Below the pieces are notes generated by a model. That model was not told the DNA's origin. It worked only from the letters and a program-made list of their open reading frames with translations, and did no database searches. From contig CAZXSK010000015.1 of assembly GCA_964642855.1 (NCBI GenBank), positions 1-63,888 on the forward strand: a stretch of DNA of 63,888 nucleotides, written 5' to 3'. Below are positions 18,252 through 26,720 of this stretch, piece after piece; within the stretch, counting starts at the first letter, position 1, and each line of letters starts with the position of its first letter. Source of the DNA: CAZXSK01 sp964642855. GTDB taxonomy: Bacteria > Planctomycetota > Phycisphaerae > SM23-33. A program made the translations under genes and the position numbers.

Positions 18252-18914
18252 GTGGACGATCCCGGCAGATCAAACTCAAACATCAGACATCAGGGCTTCT
18301 GCGAGCAGGTCTGGCAACGGTACGAAATCCTGCAGCAGATAGGCGACTGCTATGCCGAGCTCGGAGAGGTCGACCGAGCTGTCAACGCATACGAAGAGGC
18401 CATCCAACACGAAGGCCGTCATCCCGAAGCCCATATCGGCCTGGGCATGCTCGCCATCCAGATCGACGAACTCGACGCGGCGGCGCGGGAGCTCCATGCA
18501 GCCATCTCGCTGAACCCTTCGTATGCCAAACCCTACGCCGGGCTCGCGATCATCCATCAGCGCAGAGGCGAATATCCCCAAGCCTTTGAGATGTATCTCA
18601 GATCACTGGAGATCGACCCCGACGACCTGCTGGCACTACTCGGGCTGTTCCAGACGTCCTGCAAGATGGGCACGTTCTCGAAGATCACGCAGTACCTGAA
18701 GCAGTATCTGGAGAATCATTCCGACGACACCAGCGTGATGTTCTGCCTGGCTTCTCTACAGGCCAAGGACGGACAACTCATCGAAGCCAGAGAATTACTG
18801 ATGAAACTCCTGGCCATCGAGCCTGACAAAGAAGAAGCCGTCTCTCTGCTGGGGAAGGTCCAGAAACACCTCGACGCCTCAAAGCAGGAACCGACGGCAG
18901 GGATATACCCATGA
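18252..18914 (+). CDS. TPR-repeat protein
   Basis: A 220-residue protein made almost wholly of tetratricopeptide repeats: CYAELGEVDRAVNAYEEAIQ, LGMLAIQIDELDAAARELHAAISLNP, LAIIHQRRGEYPQAFEMYLRSLEIDPD and ASLQAKDGQLIEARELLMKLLAIEPD. TPR proteins are docking scaffolds. Here it probably assists the two TPR-linked glycosyltransferases upstream, which share the same repeat type. It starts at GTG 18252, 7 nt after the previous stop, with GGAAGGA about 11 bases upstream. Its stop overlaps the next ATG by 4 nt. Confidence 0.75.
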   Translation: MDDPGRSNSNIRHQGFCEQVWQRYEILQQIGDCYAELGEVDRAVNAYEEAIQHEGRHPEAHIGLGMLAIQIDELDAAARELHAAISLNPSYAKPYAGLAIIHQRRGEYPQAFEMYLRSLEIDPDDLLALLGLFQTSCKMGTFSKITQYLKQYLENHSDDTSVMFCLASLQAKDGQLIEARELLMKLLAIEPDKEEAVSLLGKVQKHLDASKQEPTAGIYP

Positions 18915-19285
18915 CCGACCAGTCCAGCGACAAGCCCGGTACGCCCTCGTCTCCCTCGGCGATCCTTGAAGAGCTCGAAGCCGTGCTCCTGGAAGGAGCA
19001 CAACTCGCGCGCAAAGGTGAATTCGAACAGATCAGCCAGCGTTGCTCGCGCATCGATTCGCTCCTGGAGAATGCAAAGCACTCCCTGGACGGCGAGCACG
19101 GCGACCTGCAGCCACTGGCTACACGAGTCCAGGAAGCCTATGAGAAGCTGCGGCTATCACTGGCTGCCAGCCGGGACGGGATGAACGTAATGCTCAATCG
19201 AATCGGTCATGGCAGAAGAACGCTCGAAGCCTACGGCAATCAGGCCCCGGCTTCGTCCGGACAGCTACCCGACACGAAACGCTGA
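18911..19285 (+). CDS. Small helical protein, possible FliT/FlgN-like flagellar chaperone
   Basis: A 124-residue acidic protein with two long predicted helices: ILEELEAVLLEGAQLARKGEFEQISQRCSRIDSLLENAK and a second covering LATRVQEAYEKLRLSLAASRDGMNVMLNRI. The end is polar and disordered. Size, the two-helix pattern and the final RxTLEAYG motif are like FliT/FlgN-type export chaperones, which have little sequence conservation. It overlaps the TPR gene by ATGA, so it is co-translated. The chaperone role is inference; it could also be a regulatory subunit of the glycosylation genes. Confidence 0.55.
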   Translation: MTDQSSDKPGTPSSPSAILEELEAVLLEGAQLARKGEFEQISQRCSRIDSLLENAKHSLDGEHGDLQPLATRVQEAYEKLRLSLAASRDGMNVMLNRIGHGRRTLEAYGNQAPASSGQLPDTKR

Positions 19286-19343
19286 CATTTGTGCAGGGGA
19301 GACGCAGCAGACGCTGCAACCGTCGCGCTGCTACCCGCAGTGA

Positions 19344-19370
19344 CAGGCCCGGCTGCGTAGGCCGGGCCTG
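19344..19370. terminator. Bidirectional terminator hairpin
   Basis: A perfect 10-bp stem, CAGGCCCGGC at 19344-19353 and GCCGGGCCTG at 19361-19370, with a 7-nt loop and ATTTGT after it. It stands between the convergent genes ending at 19285 and 19385 and so probably ends transcripts from both sides. Confidence 0.75.
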
Positions 19371-19384
19371 ATTTGTGCGCCCGA

Positions 19385-20146
19385 TCAGTATCCCTCCAGG
19401 CCCTGCTTCTGGAAGTTCGTCTTGTAGTCCAGCGGCACGCCGAACGAGCTCCACTTCCCGCTTTTGTAAGGCGTGGCGTCCCTGGCCAGCATCGCCAGCG
19501 TATCCGACCGCCAGGCGGGCTGATCGTCGCGCCGAATCATCGCCGCCCCACCGTCGTAGTCATCGCAAAGGAACAACTGCGCCGAGAACGCTGTATACGC
19601 CTTGCGACGGTCCTCCTTCTTCCCGATCGCCTGGGCCCATGGCCCGGCCTCCCGGAGGAATTCAGCCGACGCAGATTTGCCGCGAAGCCAGCGCAGCTCC
19701 TGAGCGACCCCAACCACGTACTGGCACCGCTTCCACTCAGGCTTGACCTGTCGGACAAGCTCAATCGCGCGGCCCAGTGCAGAACCGGCAAATGCCTCTG
19801 CTCCGGCCTGCCGACCCAACTCCGACAAACTCACCCAGCCGGCAACGCGGAGTTTCTCGTCGAACTCCGCGCCGTTTTTCTCCAGGGTCTTGCGGGCGGC
19901 GATCAGCGTCTGTCTGCCGGTAGCTGCAAGATTGCGATCGATCTGCATCTCGGCGATATTCAACTGCCGGGTGAACCGATCCAGCGGCTGGTCGACCTTC
20001 CCGGCCTCTTCTGCGGCCAGTTCCATGAGTCTGCGCGCCCGGTCGGCGTCACGGAACCCTCTACCCCCACCGCCACACCCAGCGGCCAGAACCGTGGCGA
20101 TGGCCGTCAGCCCTGTCACCAACACCCGAATCTTTGTGCTCTGCAT
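19385..20146 (-). CDS. Predicted lipoprotein of unknown function
   Basis: A 253-residue protein with a type II signal peptide: Lys/Arg start, hydrophobic core and the lipobox VLAAGC (Cys24) followed by a Gly run. The mature part is helical and basic/acidic (for example RARRLMELAAEEAGKVDQPLD and ARKTLEKNGAEFDEKLRVAGW), with TPR- or HEAT-like periodicity. No catalytic motif was recognised. AAGGAAAG lies upstream of the ATG. It is transcribed in the same direction as the DUF1854 gene, about 150 nt upstream. Function unknown. Confidence 0.75.
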   Translation of the reverse strand: MQSTKIRVLVTGLTAIATVLAAGCGGGGRGFRDADRARRLMELAAEEAGKVDQPLDRFTRQLNIAEMQIDRNLAATGRQTLIAARKTLEKNGAEFDEKLRVAGWVSLSELGRQAGAEAFAGSALGRAIELVRQVKPEWKRCQYVVGVAQELRWLRGKSASAEFLREAGPWAQAIGKKEDRRKAYTAFSAQLFLCDDYDGGAAMIRRDDQPAWRSDTLAMLARDATPYKSGKWSSFGVPLDYKTNFQKQGLEGY

Positions 20147-20297
20147 GCCACTTTCCTTTCCTGACTGTCTTCACGCCCCGCAGCGCGGGACATCCGCAGA
20201 CATAGACGCTCGGGATCCGCTCGAGTTACAAGATCGGGCGCAATGGCAGCGGATGCAGAGTCGGACGTCCACCTTCCTTACGTGGACAGAGGGCCGC

Positions 20298-20822
20298 TCA
20301 GAAGTAGTGCTGGAGCTTCTTCTGGCTGGGGGGGTCCAGCAGGTCGAGGTCGGGCAATTCGTAGGTGTTGCCGTCGGCGTCGCGGAACAGGGCTCGGGTC
20401 GGGGAAAGCAACCTGACGTCATCACGCGAGCGAATCTGGAACGTCACCTCGCCCCGGTCGGTCAGTGCACGGACCGAGGCCACGCCAAACTCATGCTTGA
20501 AGCTCAGCACCTTCTGGATCTTCGGGCTGAACATCTTGTCTTCCAACTCTTCCCGCACAATCCGTCGGCTGTCCTCATCGAGCTCGTCCAGCGATCGCAG
20601 CAGCACAAGCTCCTTCTCGTCGGCGTCACGGATCGAAATGTATTCGTCCGGCAACGACCAGGGGAAGCACCGCAGCACCTGTGCGTTAACAACGGGCTCC
20701 TCCGTGTCGTCGAGACGAACCACCAGCTGACCGGTGCGGTCTCGCTCCACCTGTTGGACGGTCTTGCCGCCAAACACGTCGATGTTCTTGAGAGATGGTG
20801 TTTCGGTGTCTGTATCGGTCAT
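20298..20822 (-). CDS. DUF1854 family protein
   Basis: A 174-residue soluble protein. The core reads VQQVERDRTGQLVVRL, then EEPVVNAQVLRCFPWSLPDEYISIRDADEKELVLL, IVREELEDKMFSPKIQKV and a tail ending in DPPSQKKLQHYF, which matches DUF1854. In other bacteria this family is often found with ABC-type exporters; no such gene is adjacent here. ATG 20822 was preferred to an earlier in-frame start because AAGGAG sits eight bases upstream. Confidence 0.8.
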   Translation of the reverse strand: MTDTDTETPSLKNIDVFGGKTVQQVERDRTGQLVVRLDDTEEPVVNAQVLRCFPWSLPDEYISIRDADEKELVLLRSLDELDEDSRRIVREELEDKMFSPKIQKVLSFKHEFGVASVRALTDRGEVTFQIRSRDDVRLLSPTRALFRDADGNTYELPDLDLLDPPSQKKLQHYF

Positions 20823-21011
20823 CGAGAATACTCCTTCGACACCCCCCGGTGTGATGGACACCCGCATCCGGGCCGATGCTTGCCTGGAAGTTCCTTGCTG
20901 CTCTACCTATCGGAACCCAGATTGCGAATCTGCAAAAACCAACAGCCCGGCGAGTGCCTCTGGCCATCTTAGCAGCCCAACGCCCGGATCCTACGAAAAT
21001 CGCGCAAAGAA

Positions 21012-21046
21012 GCGGCGCGGCCACCGGGAAACAACAGCCGCGCCGC
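21012..21046 (-). terminator. Rho-independent terminator after leuB
   Basis: On the minus strand a perfect 10-bp stem (GCGGCGCGGC / GCCGCGCCGC) encloses a 15-nt loop and is followed by TTCTTT. It starts 27 nt after the leuB stop. Confidence 0.75.
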
Positions 21047-21072
21047 ATCATGACCGCTCTTACGTCCGGACC

Positions 21073-22173
21073 TCAGCCTTCGCTGACCGCCTTGGCGACC
21101 AGATCACCTACCTCGGTGGTCGAGTAACCCATCCGCCCGGCAGACATCGAATCCATCTTGGGGGTGGTCGCGATGACCGCCTGCTCGACACGGTTGCCCG
21201 CTTCGATGAGCTTCTCGTTGCCCTGGTTGTTGCCCGTCTCCCGAAGCAGCATGCTCAAGGAAGCGATCGCCGCGATGGGGTTGATCACGTTCTTGCCCGT
21301 GTACTTCGGAGCCGATCCGCCCATCGGCTCGAACATGCTCACGCCCTGGGGATTGATGTTACCCCCGGCTGCCACGCCCAGCCCGCCCTGGATGATGGCT
21401 GCCAGGTCCGTGATGATGTCGCCGAAGATGTTGTCGGTGACGACCACGTCGTAGTACTCGGGATTCTTGACGAACCACATGCAGCAGGCGTCGACGTGGT
21501 TGTAGTCTTTCTTGATGTCCGGGTATTCCTCGCCGATCTCCATGAACGCCCGGTACCACGTTCCGCCCGCGAAGGTCAGCACGTTGGTCTTGTGCACCAG
21601 GGTGACCATCTTCTTGGGATTGTTCCGCCTGCGACAGAGCTCGAAGGCGTAGCGAATCGCCCGTTCTGCCCCGAATCGCGTGGTGCAGTTGACCTGGGTG
21701 CTCACTTCGGCCGCGGTGCCCTCGTACTGCACGCCACCCATGCCCGTGTAGATGCCCTCCGTGTTCTCGCGAACCACCACGAAATCCACGTCCTCGGGGC
21801 CCTTGTCCTTCAGCGGGATATCCACGCCCGGGTAGAGTTTCACCGGCCTGAGGTTGATGTACTGGTCGAGCTCGAAACGCATCCGCAGCAGCACGCCCTT
21901 TTCCAGGATGCCCGGTGCGATCTTCGGATGTCCAACAGCCCCAAGATAGATCGCATCGTAGTCGCGAAGCTCTTCGATCTCCTCATCGTGGATGACGGGA
22001 ACGGTCTGCTGCTCGGGATCGCCCCCGGCTGCAAGGTATCGCTCCCCGTCAATATTGAAGCTCTTGGTGGTGTACTCGAACCCGACCTTCTTGCTGACGG
22101 CGTCGAGGACTTTGAGCCCCTCGGCTACCACTTCCGGGCCGGTACCGTCACCGCCGATGACTGCCAGTTTCAT
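21073..22173 (-). CDS. leuB: 3-isopropylmalate dehydrogenase (isocitrate/isopropylmalate dehydrogenase family)
   Basis: Oxidatively decarboxylates 3-isopropylmalate with NAD in leucine synthesis. The 366-residue protein has the N-terminal IGGDGTGPEV motif, LRPVKLYPG with the substrate-binding Arg, and VVRENTEGIYTGMGG. It also has KTNVLTFAGGTWYRAF (catalytic Lys) and TDNIFGDIITDLAA (metal-binding Asp residues). The nucleotide-binding GGSAPKYTGKNVINP motif follows. Length fits. A related beta-decarboxylating dehydrogenase such as tartrate/D-malate dehydrogenase cannot be excluded because no other leu genes are nearby. AAGGACAG precedes the ATG. Confidence 0.8.
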   Translation of the reverse strand: MKLAVIGGDGTGPEVVAEGLKVLDAVSKKVGFEYTTKSFNIDGERYLAAGGDPEQQTVPVIHDEEIEELRDYDAIYLGAVGHPKIAPGILEKGVLLRMRFELDQYINLRPVKLYPGVDIPLKDKGPEDVDFVVVRENTEGIYTGMGGVQYEGTAAEVSTQVNCTTRFGAERAIRYAFELCRRRNNPKKMVTLVHKTNVLTFAGGTWYRAFMEIGEEYPDIKKDYNHVDACCMWFVKNPEYYDVVVTDNIFGDIITDLAAIIQGGLGVAAGGNINPQGVSMFEPMGGSAPKYTGKNVINPIAAIASLSMLLRETGNNQGNEKLIEAGNRVEQAVIATTPKMDSMSAGRMGYSTTEVGDLVAKAVSEG

Positions 22174-22301
22174 CTCGCCTGTCCTTTCGCTGGGTCATTA
22201 GTCGTCCGCAACCGGGGCGCAAAGACGAACCGAAGCTGCGGAAAGGTCGATCAGTTTACCCCCATTTGCCGCCGATGACAACCTGCCGAAACGCCCGAGC
22301 G

Positions 22302-23324
22302 CTACCCCGCGACCCGTCGGCGGAGATATGTCCCGATCGCGCCGGTTGCGCCTACCAGGCCGATGACCGTCAGCGGCTCGGGGACCGGATCGGCCGACGT
22401 GCGCACGGCGAGGATGTGATAGACCGTCTCAGCCGTCTCAAATGATGGCCCCGCCGGCTGGCGGGTTCGGAAGTCTACAGCCTGCACGGTCGATCCGACG
22501 TGGATCCCCCGCGACAGCCAGACCCTTCCGTCGGGCGCGAACTGGAGGTCACTGAAACCCGCCCCCGCCTCGACCAGCCACGGGTCCAGCCACTGGCCTG
22601 TGATCACGTCGTAACGGGCGATCTCGCTTTCACCTGTAACGTACAGCAACCCGTCGGGCCCGAATTCCAAGCCATTGGTGATGAACTCGGGTCCCCCCTG
22701 GGGAAGGTCGCCCAGGTACTCGCCGGTATAAGCATCGATCATACCGATGCGATTCTTCGCCGATCCCGACCGAGAGCGGTAGGTTACGTAGATCACGCCG
22801 TCACCACCCGGGGCGATCTGCCGGAAGTTGACGGGGAACTGGCCCAGGGGCTCGGAGAACCGCGTGCGGTCGGGGTTTTCCGGATCGCTACCAGCAGGCG
22901 AGCCGTCCAGACCGTGCCGACAGAGAAACCCCTCCCATTGGCTGGCGGCGTACAGATACTCACCGCTGTATTCCATCGCATAGGACACCCGACCGAGGTC
23001 GCGGCGGTGAACGTCGATTGTCTCGCCGGTTGCCGCGCCGGTCCAAGGAGCGAACAGTTCCAGTGACCCGGTACTGTGAGCCGAAGCGATCACATTCCCG
23101 TCGGGAGCAACGGCCATGCTGCGGAATGGGGTAGTCGGTGACAACTCGTTGCGGACGGCCCCCAGCTTCAGACCGGTGTCCGCATCGAATCGCAGGATGT
23201 TGTTCGGCAGCCAACTCCACGTCAACGCCCACACGTCGTACTCGCTGCTTGCACGTACCGGCCCCGCGGTGAAGACAGCTACTACCGCAAACGCGATGAG
23301 AACATGTGATCGTCGACTGCCCAT
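22302..23324 (-). CDS. PEP-CTERM-anchored beta-propeller protein
   Basis: A 340-residue exported protein. It has a signal peptide (VLIAFAVVAVFTAGPVRA) and a body of propeller-like blades (FRSMAVAPDGNVIASAHSTGSLELF; GLEFGPDGLLYVTGESEIARYD; FSDLQFAPDGRVWLSRG). The C-terminal tail is VPEPLTVIGLVGATGAIGTYLRRR, a textbook PEP-CTERM signal that exosortase removes after export. It is likely a surface or matrix protein with NHL/SMP-30-like repeats; ligand unknown. It is 128 nt from leuB on the same strand and may be transcribed separately. Confidence 0.85.
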   Translation of the reverse strand: MGSRRSHVLIAFAVVAVFTAGPVRASSEYDVWALTWSWLPNNILRFDADTGLKLGAVRNELSPTTPFRSMAVAPDGNVIASAHSTGSLELFAPWTGAATGETIDVHRRDLGRVSYAMEYSGEYLYAASQWEGFLCRHGLDGSPAGSDPENPDRTRFSEPLGQFPVNFRQIAPGGDGVIYVTYRSRSGSAKNRIGMIDAYTGEYLGDLPQGGPEFITNGLEFGPDGLLYVTGESEIARYDVITGQWLDPWLVEAGAGFSDLQFAPDGRVWLSRGIHVGSTVQAVDFRTRQPAGPSFETAETVYHILAVRTSADPVPEPLTVIGLVGATGAIGTYLRRRVAG

Positions 23325-23462
23325 GACAGACTCCCTTTCCCGGAGATGAGAAACTCCTCTTTCAGGAACTCCTCATTCAGGATAGGGCATATTCTGGATC
23401 TGTCAACGTTGTCGCCTATGCAGATCGGATCACCGCCTGACCTGCTGGCCGAAGGGGGGATG

Positions 23463-23729
23463 CTATATTTTGAGGTTCTTGCGAAGCGCTTCCTGGATGG
23501 CTTCGGACATCGCCCGGAAGCTCACCCCACCATCGCGAGCGTGAAGGAAGCATCCCAGTTCCGCAAAGGTCCTAGCGGGAATCCGCACGGAGACCATCTG
23601 CTCGGTCTCCCAGTCGCCTTCGTAATCTCGTAGCGACGAGGCAATCAACTCAAGCAATCCGGCGAGGGTTTCGGAATCCATGGAGGGTTTCTTGGACGCA
23701 GCACAAACCTGGAAAGGGGTCGTCTTCAT
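23463..23729 (-). CDS. Small putative ribbon-helix-helix protein
   Basis: An 88-residue protein. The C-terminal part, MVSVRIPARTFAELGCFLHARDGG then FRAMSEAIQEALRKNL, has the strand-helix-helix pattern of CopG/Arc-type DNA-binding proteins (VSVRIP as the DNA-contacting strand). The N-terminal 40 residues are unlike that fold. GGAGG lies six bases before ATG 23729. No toxin partner gene is adjacent. DNA binding is inferred from pattern only. Confidence 0.55.
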   Translation of the reverse strand: MKTTPFQVCAASKKPSMDSETLAGLLELIASSLRDYEGDWETEQMVSVRIPARTFAELGCFLHARDGGVSFRAMSEAIQEALRKNLKI

Positions 23730-23854
23730 GGCAGCCTCCTGCTGCTGGACGCCTCGGCTAGGTGGGCCGGCTTCCGTACCGGTCCACACTCTCCATCGCG
23801 GACAGGCAGACGAATCTTCAGCACAAAACCGCCAGGACGGAAGAAACTCGCCCA

Positions 23855-23873
23855 GCCCGGCCTAATGCCGGGC
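23855..23873 (-). terminator. Hairpin at the end of the glycan operon
   Basis: GCCCGGC (23855-23861) and GCCGGGC (23867-23873) form a 7-bp stem with a 5-nt loop that includes the stop codon of the last gene. On the minus strand GAGTTTCTT follows after a short gap. It probably ends the minus-strand glycan operon. Confidence 0.5.
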
Positions 23874-24614
23874 CGATTGAGTGATCCGCTCCGGAGGATA
23901 CGACGTCTTGAACTGCTCCAGCTGCTCCGGTGTGCCCATGCACCAGAGCTCCTCGATCGGGTCGAGAATGACCTTCGCTCCGTCGCGAATCAGCAGGTTG
24001 TAGGCAGGACCCACGAAGAACTCGCCCCGGGTTCGAAGGTCTCGACGGATCATCTCATCCACCGCCGCTACGAAGTCTCTGCCTCGACGGAAATAGTACA
24101 TCCCCACCGTCGCCCACGGGCTGATGGGTTCCTTCTCCGCCACGCGCGTCACCCAACCCCGATCGTCCACCCCTGCGAACGACCAACGATCGTCCTCAGC
24201 CCGGAATACGCTGATCACCCCGGCCGTCTGCTCATCGAGATTCGCCAGCGTCTCGCCCAGTCCCGACACGAAATGCGTGTCGGCGTTGTAGATCATCAGG
24301 GGCTGGTGGTTGTCGATGTACTCCCGTGCCAGCAGCACGCTGCAGGCCTGGCCTTCGGTCACGCCCCGGGCAGGGATGACCACCGGGTCGAGATGGGCGT
24401 AGTGACGGTGAATCTCCTCGCGCAACGGCCAGCGCTCCAGGTGTTCAGCCAGGCATACGAAGATAATCCGGCTGGCCTGCTCGACGGGGAGCGAACGCAC
24501 CGCCCAGTCGAACATCGGCTCGCCGAATACGTCGATCAGCGGCTTGGGGGTCTCGAAGCCCGCATCGGCGAAGCGTGAACCCCGCCCGGCCATGGGAATT
24601 ACGATTTGCACCAT
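23862..24614 (-). CDS. Sugar-phosphate nucleotidyltransferase-like protein
   Basis: A 250-residue GT-A-fold enzyme of the NTP_transferase family, which activates a phosphorylated compound with an NTP. It has the full N-terminal loop IPMAGRGSRFADAGFETPKPLIDVFG, with the GxGSRF and PKPLI signatures. MIYNADTHF (metal-binding Asp) and VAEKEPISPWATVGMYYF are also present. The C-terminus is short, so no left-handed beta-helix acetyltransferase is attached. It overlaps the HAD gene by 16 nt and is last in the operon. The substrate is unknown. Confidence 0.8.
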   Translation of the reverse strand: MVQIVIPMAGRGSRFADAGFETPKPLIDVFGEPMFDWAVRSLPVEQASRIIFVCLAEHLERWPLREEIHRHYAHLDPVVIPARGVTEGQACSVLLAREYIDNHQPLMIYNADTHFVSGLGETLANLDEQTAGVISVFRAEDDRWSFAGVDDRGWVTRVAEKEPISPWATVGMYYFRRGRDFVAAVDEMIRRDLRTRGEFFVGPAYNLLIRDGAKVILDPIEELWCMGTPEQLEQFKTSYPPERITQSARH

Positions 24615-24994
24615 TTCTCTCCGCGGAGCTTGGTCTCGCTGCTGGTGGGCAGGTTACCGCCGTCCCGGTCGATATCGTCCCAGTCGGCGAATCGCAGGGC
24701 GTTGTCATCGATGTAGATATCCGCCCATGGCTTGCCGAAGTGGATTTCGTCGTACGGCACGCCGTGACGGTCCAGCCAGTCCAGGGTGACCCGTCCCTGA
24801 CGGGCGACGATCATGCCCACATTGCCCTGACAGGTTTTGAAGTGCCGGGCGGTGTGAATGATGATGTAATGCCCTGCCTCACGGAGGGCGCGGAGCTTTT
24901 CAACGGCCCCGGGAAGCGGGGCGACGTCGGCATAGGTCTGGCCGGCCTTCTTCACCTCGCAGATCACGCCGTCAAGATCAATGCACAGTCTCAT
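24599..24994 (-). CDS. HAD phosphatase of the EcbF/BcbF capsule-biosynthesis type
   Basis: A 131-residue protein with HAD motifs MRLCIDLDGVI (nucleophile Asp), IIIHTARHFKTCQGNVG and FGKPWADIYIDDNALR. The segment GNVG, then VTLDWLDRHGVPYDEIHFGKPW, is typical of the short EcbF/BcbF family found in capsule loci beside nucleotidyltransferases. ATG 24994 has AAGGAG about ten bases before it. It overlaps the next gene by 16 nt and lies 16 nt after the nucleotidyltransferase-kinase gene, so the three probably act on one phosphorylated intermediate. Confidence 0.8.
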   Translation of the reverse strand: MRLCIDLDGVICEVKKAGQTYADVAPLPGAVEKLRALREAGHYIIIHTARHFKTCQGNVGMIVARQGRVTLDWLDRHGVPYDEIHFGKPWADIYIDDNALRFADWDDIDRDGGNLPTSSETKLRGEKWCKS

Positions 24995-25010
24995 GGGGTC
25001 GTCTCCTTCT

Positions 25011-26720
25011 TCAGGCCGAACGAGGCAGCCATTGGGCTTGCTCCTCGTCGGAAGCGTCCTCGGCCAAGGCAGGCAACGAGTTCCAGATCGACAAGCCGGT
25101 GATGTACATCGCCATCTGTCGCCGGGGATGGTCGTAGTGCAGAGCACCCATCGTCACGAATAGAAGGCCCTCGATGAGCAGGATCTCCTGGCGGTCGAAC
25201 TCGCCGAAGAAGACCTCGTCGAAGGCCTTGCGGATGCGCTGGACCTCGTCGGGCACGAAGACGCGGAACTCGATCTCCCTGCCTTCCCGCTGGAAATGGA
25301 ACAGGTCGTTGATCAGGAAATCATACAGCCCGTGAACCGAATGGTAGAGCTTGGCGATGTCATACCGGCTGTCGCCATACACGCCCTTGGCCCCGAAGCT
25401 GCCTCGCGGGTCGATGAGCTTGACCAGCCTGCTGTTGATGTCATACAGGATGTTCGAGAAACACAGGTCACCGTGGACGATGTGGGCCTTCTCAGCCAGA
25501 ATCAGCCGGTCCATGAGTGTCGCGACAGCCGGCCAGATCTCGCTGAAATTACGGACGCGTTGCCCGTTGACGATCAGTTCCGGATAGCCCTCCACAAGCG
25601 CCGCCAGTTCCGGGCCGCTCCGTCGCAATCGGGCGACACGATCATCGACGCGCAGCCTGTACATGTAATCGAAGCTCGCCCGGTCGGCCGGCTTGCTGTA
25701 GGACGTGCATCGCTGCACGACCGCAAGCAGATGCTCAAAGACCCCCCGCCAGACGCGGTGATCCAGGTTCTCGAAGACAAACAACTCCGAGAGTGTCGGA
25801 TAGCCGTAGTACTCCATCGTCACGAACGGCTCGGCTCCGTGGGCGTCGGAATCGAGGATGCGGGGGAACAAGACCTGCAGATCGCGTGGCAGCAGCTGGT
25901 AGTAGCTGATCTCGTCGGCGAATTTCTCGGACATGTCCGATCGCTTGGTAACGGTTCCCATCAGCTCGTCGACGTAGATCCGGTTGAATTCCCTGGCTGG
26001 CAGCAGGCGCTTGCGGGACTGCATCAGATTGTCCGGGCTGCCGCAGTCGTACCACTCGCCGCACGCGACAGCCTGCAGACCCTGCTTGGCGTAACGCTGC
26101 AGCGCTTCGTTGAAGTCCAGCGACACGCCGCCTTCGCCGTTGTCCTTCCTGACGTCCGAGAGACACGCAGCGAAGGCTGGGAAGTCCGAAAACCCGTATA
26201 CCCCGATCAGGGCATGCATCGGGCCTTCGTATTCCTCGGGCTTGTCCACCAGCCGGGTAACCTGCCCGGCCGAATCCGTCTCGACGAGGCACCAGCGCCA
26301 CGGCTCGACCACCCGGTGAGTCAACACGAACGAGGCCGTCGCCTCCCAGTCGAAGGCTTCGTCGAATCGGAAGAAGGTATCCCCGAGGACCACCAGCGCG
26401 CTGTCGGTGTCCACGTGCGGCCGGCAGCAGTCGACCGTATAACCCAGCGAGACGTCCCGGTCGGGAACCACGAAAGTGACCTCGATCTGGCCGTCGAACA
26501 CGCGCCGGACGAACTCGACAATCGCGCCGTCTTCGCTCCCCACCGCCAGGACGAACCGCCGGAACCCCTGGCTTCGGAGATAGTCGATCGTCCAGTAGAT
26601 CACCGGTTTCCCGTTGAGCGGGATCATGGCTGTCGAAAGCCTGCCGGACAATGGCACGAGACTCTCGGCGACCTGGCCGGCAGCGGGGATGACGACGGTG
26701 GTCTGCTCAGGCGGATTCAT
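25011..26720 (-). CDS. Nucleotidyltransferase-phosphotransferase (kinase) fusion
   Basis: A 569-residue two-domain protein. Residues 1-240 are an NTP_transferase domain: VVIPAAGQVAESLVPLSG, PLNGKPVIYW, ALVVLGDTFF and LVDKPEEYEGPMHALIGVYGF, ending DCGSPDNLMQS. The usual GxGTR loop is degenerate (AGQVAESL). Residues about 250-569 are an aminoglycoside/choline-kinase-type phosphotransferase with HGDLCFSNIL at 416-425 (Brenner motif) and LIDPRG at 435-440 (metal Asp). The pair suggests phosphorylation and NTP-activation of one substrate. ATG 26720 has AGGGAG upstream and overlaps the previous gene by 14 nt. Confidence 0.75.
   Translation of the reverse strand: MNPPEQTTVVIPAAGQVAESLVPLSGRLSTAMIPLNGKPVIYWTIDYLRSQGFRRFVLAVGSEDGAIVEFVRRVFDGQIEVTFVVPDRDVSLGYTVDCCRPHVDTDSALVVLGDTFFRFDEAFDWEATASFVLTHRVVEPWRWCLVETDSAGQVTRLVDKPEEYEGPMHALIGVYGFSDFPAFAACLSDVRKDNGEGGVSLDFNEALQRYAKQGLQAVACGEWYDCGSPDNLMQSRKRLLPAREFNRIYVDELMGTVTKRSDMSEKFADEISYYQLLPRDLQVLFPRILDSDAHGAEPFVTMEYYGYPTLSELFVFENLDHRVWRGVFEHLLAVVQRCTSYSKPADRASFDYMYRLRVDDRVARLRRSGPELAALVEGYPELIVNGQRVRNFSEIWPAVATLMDRLILAEKAHIVHGDLCFSNILYDINSRLVKLIDPRGSFGAKGVYGDSRYDIAKLYHSVHGLYDFLINDLFHFQREGREIEFRVFVPDEVQRIRKAFDEVFFGEFDRQEILLIEGLLFVTMGALHYDHPRRQMAMYITGLSIWNSLPALAEDASDEEQAQWLPRSA

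Noticed and set aside
20734..22278. Long plus-strand frame opposite leuB
   Set aside because: Antisense to a well-supported LeuB; no domain and poor composition.
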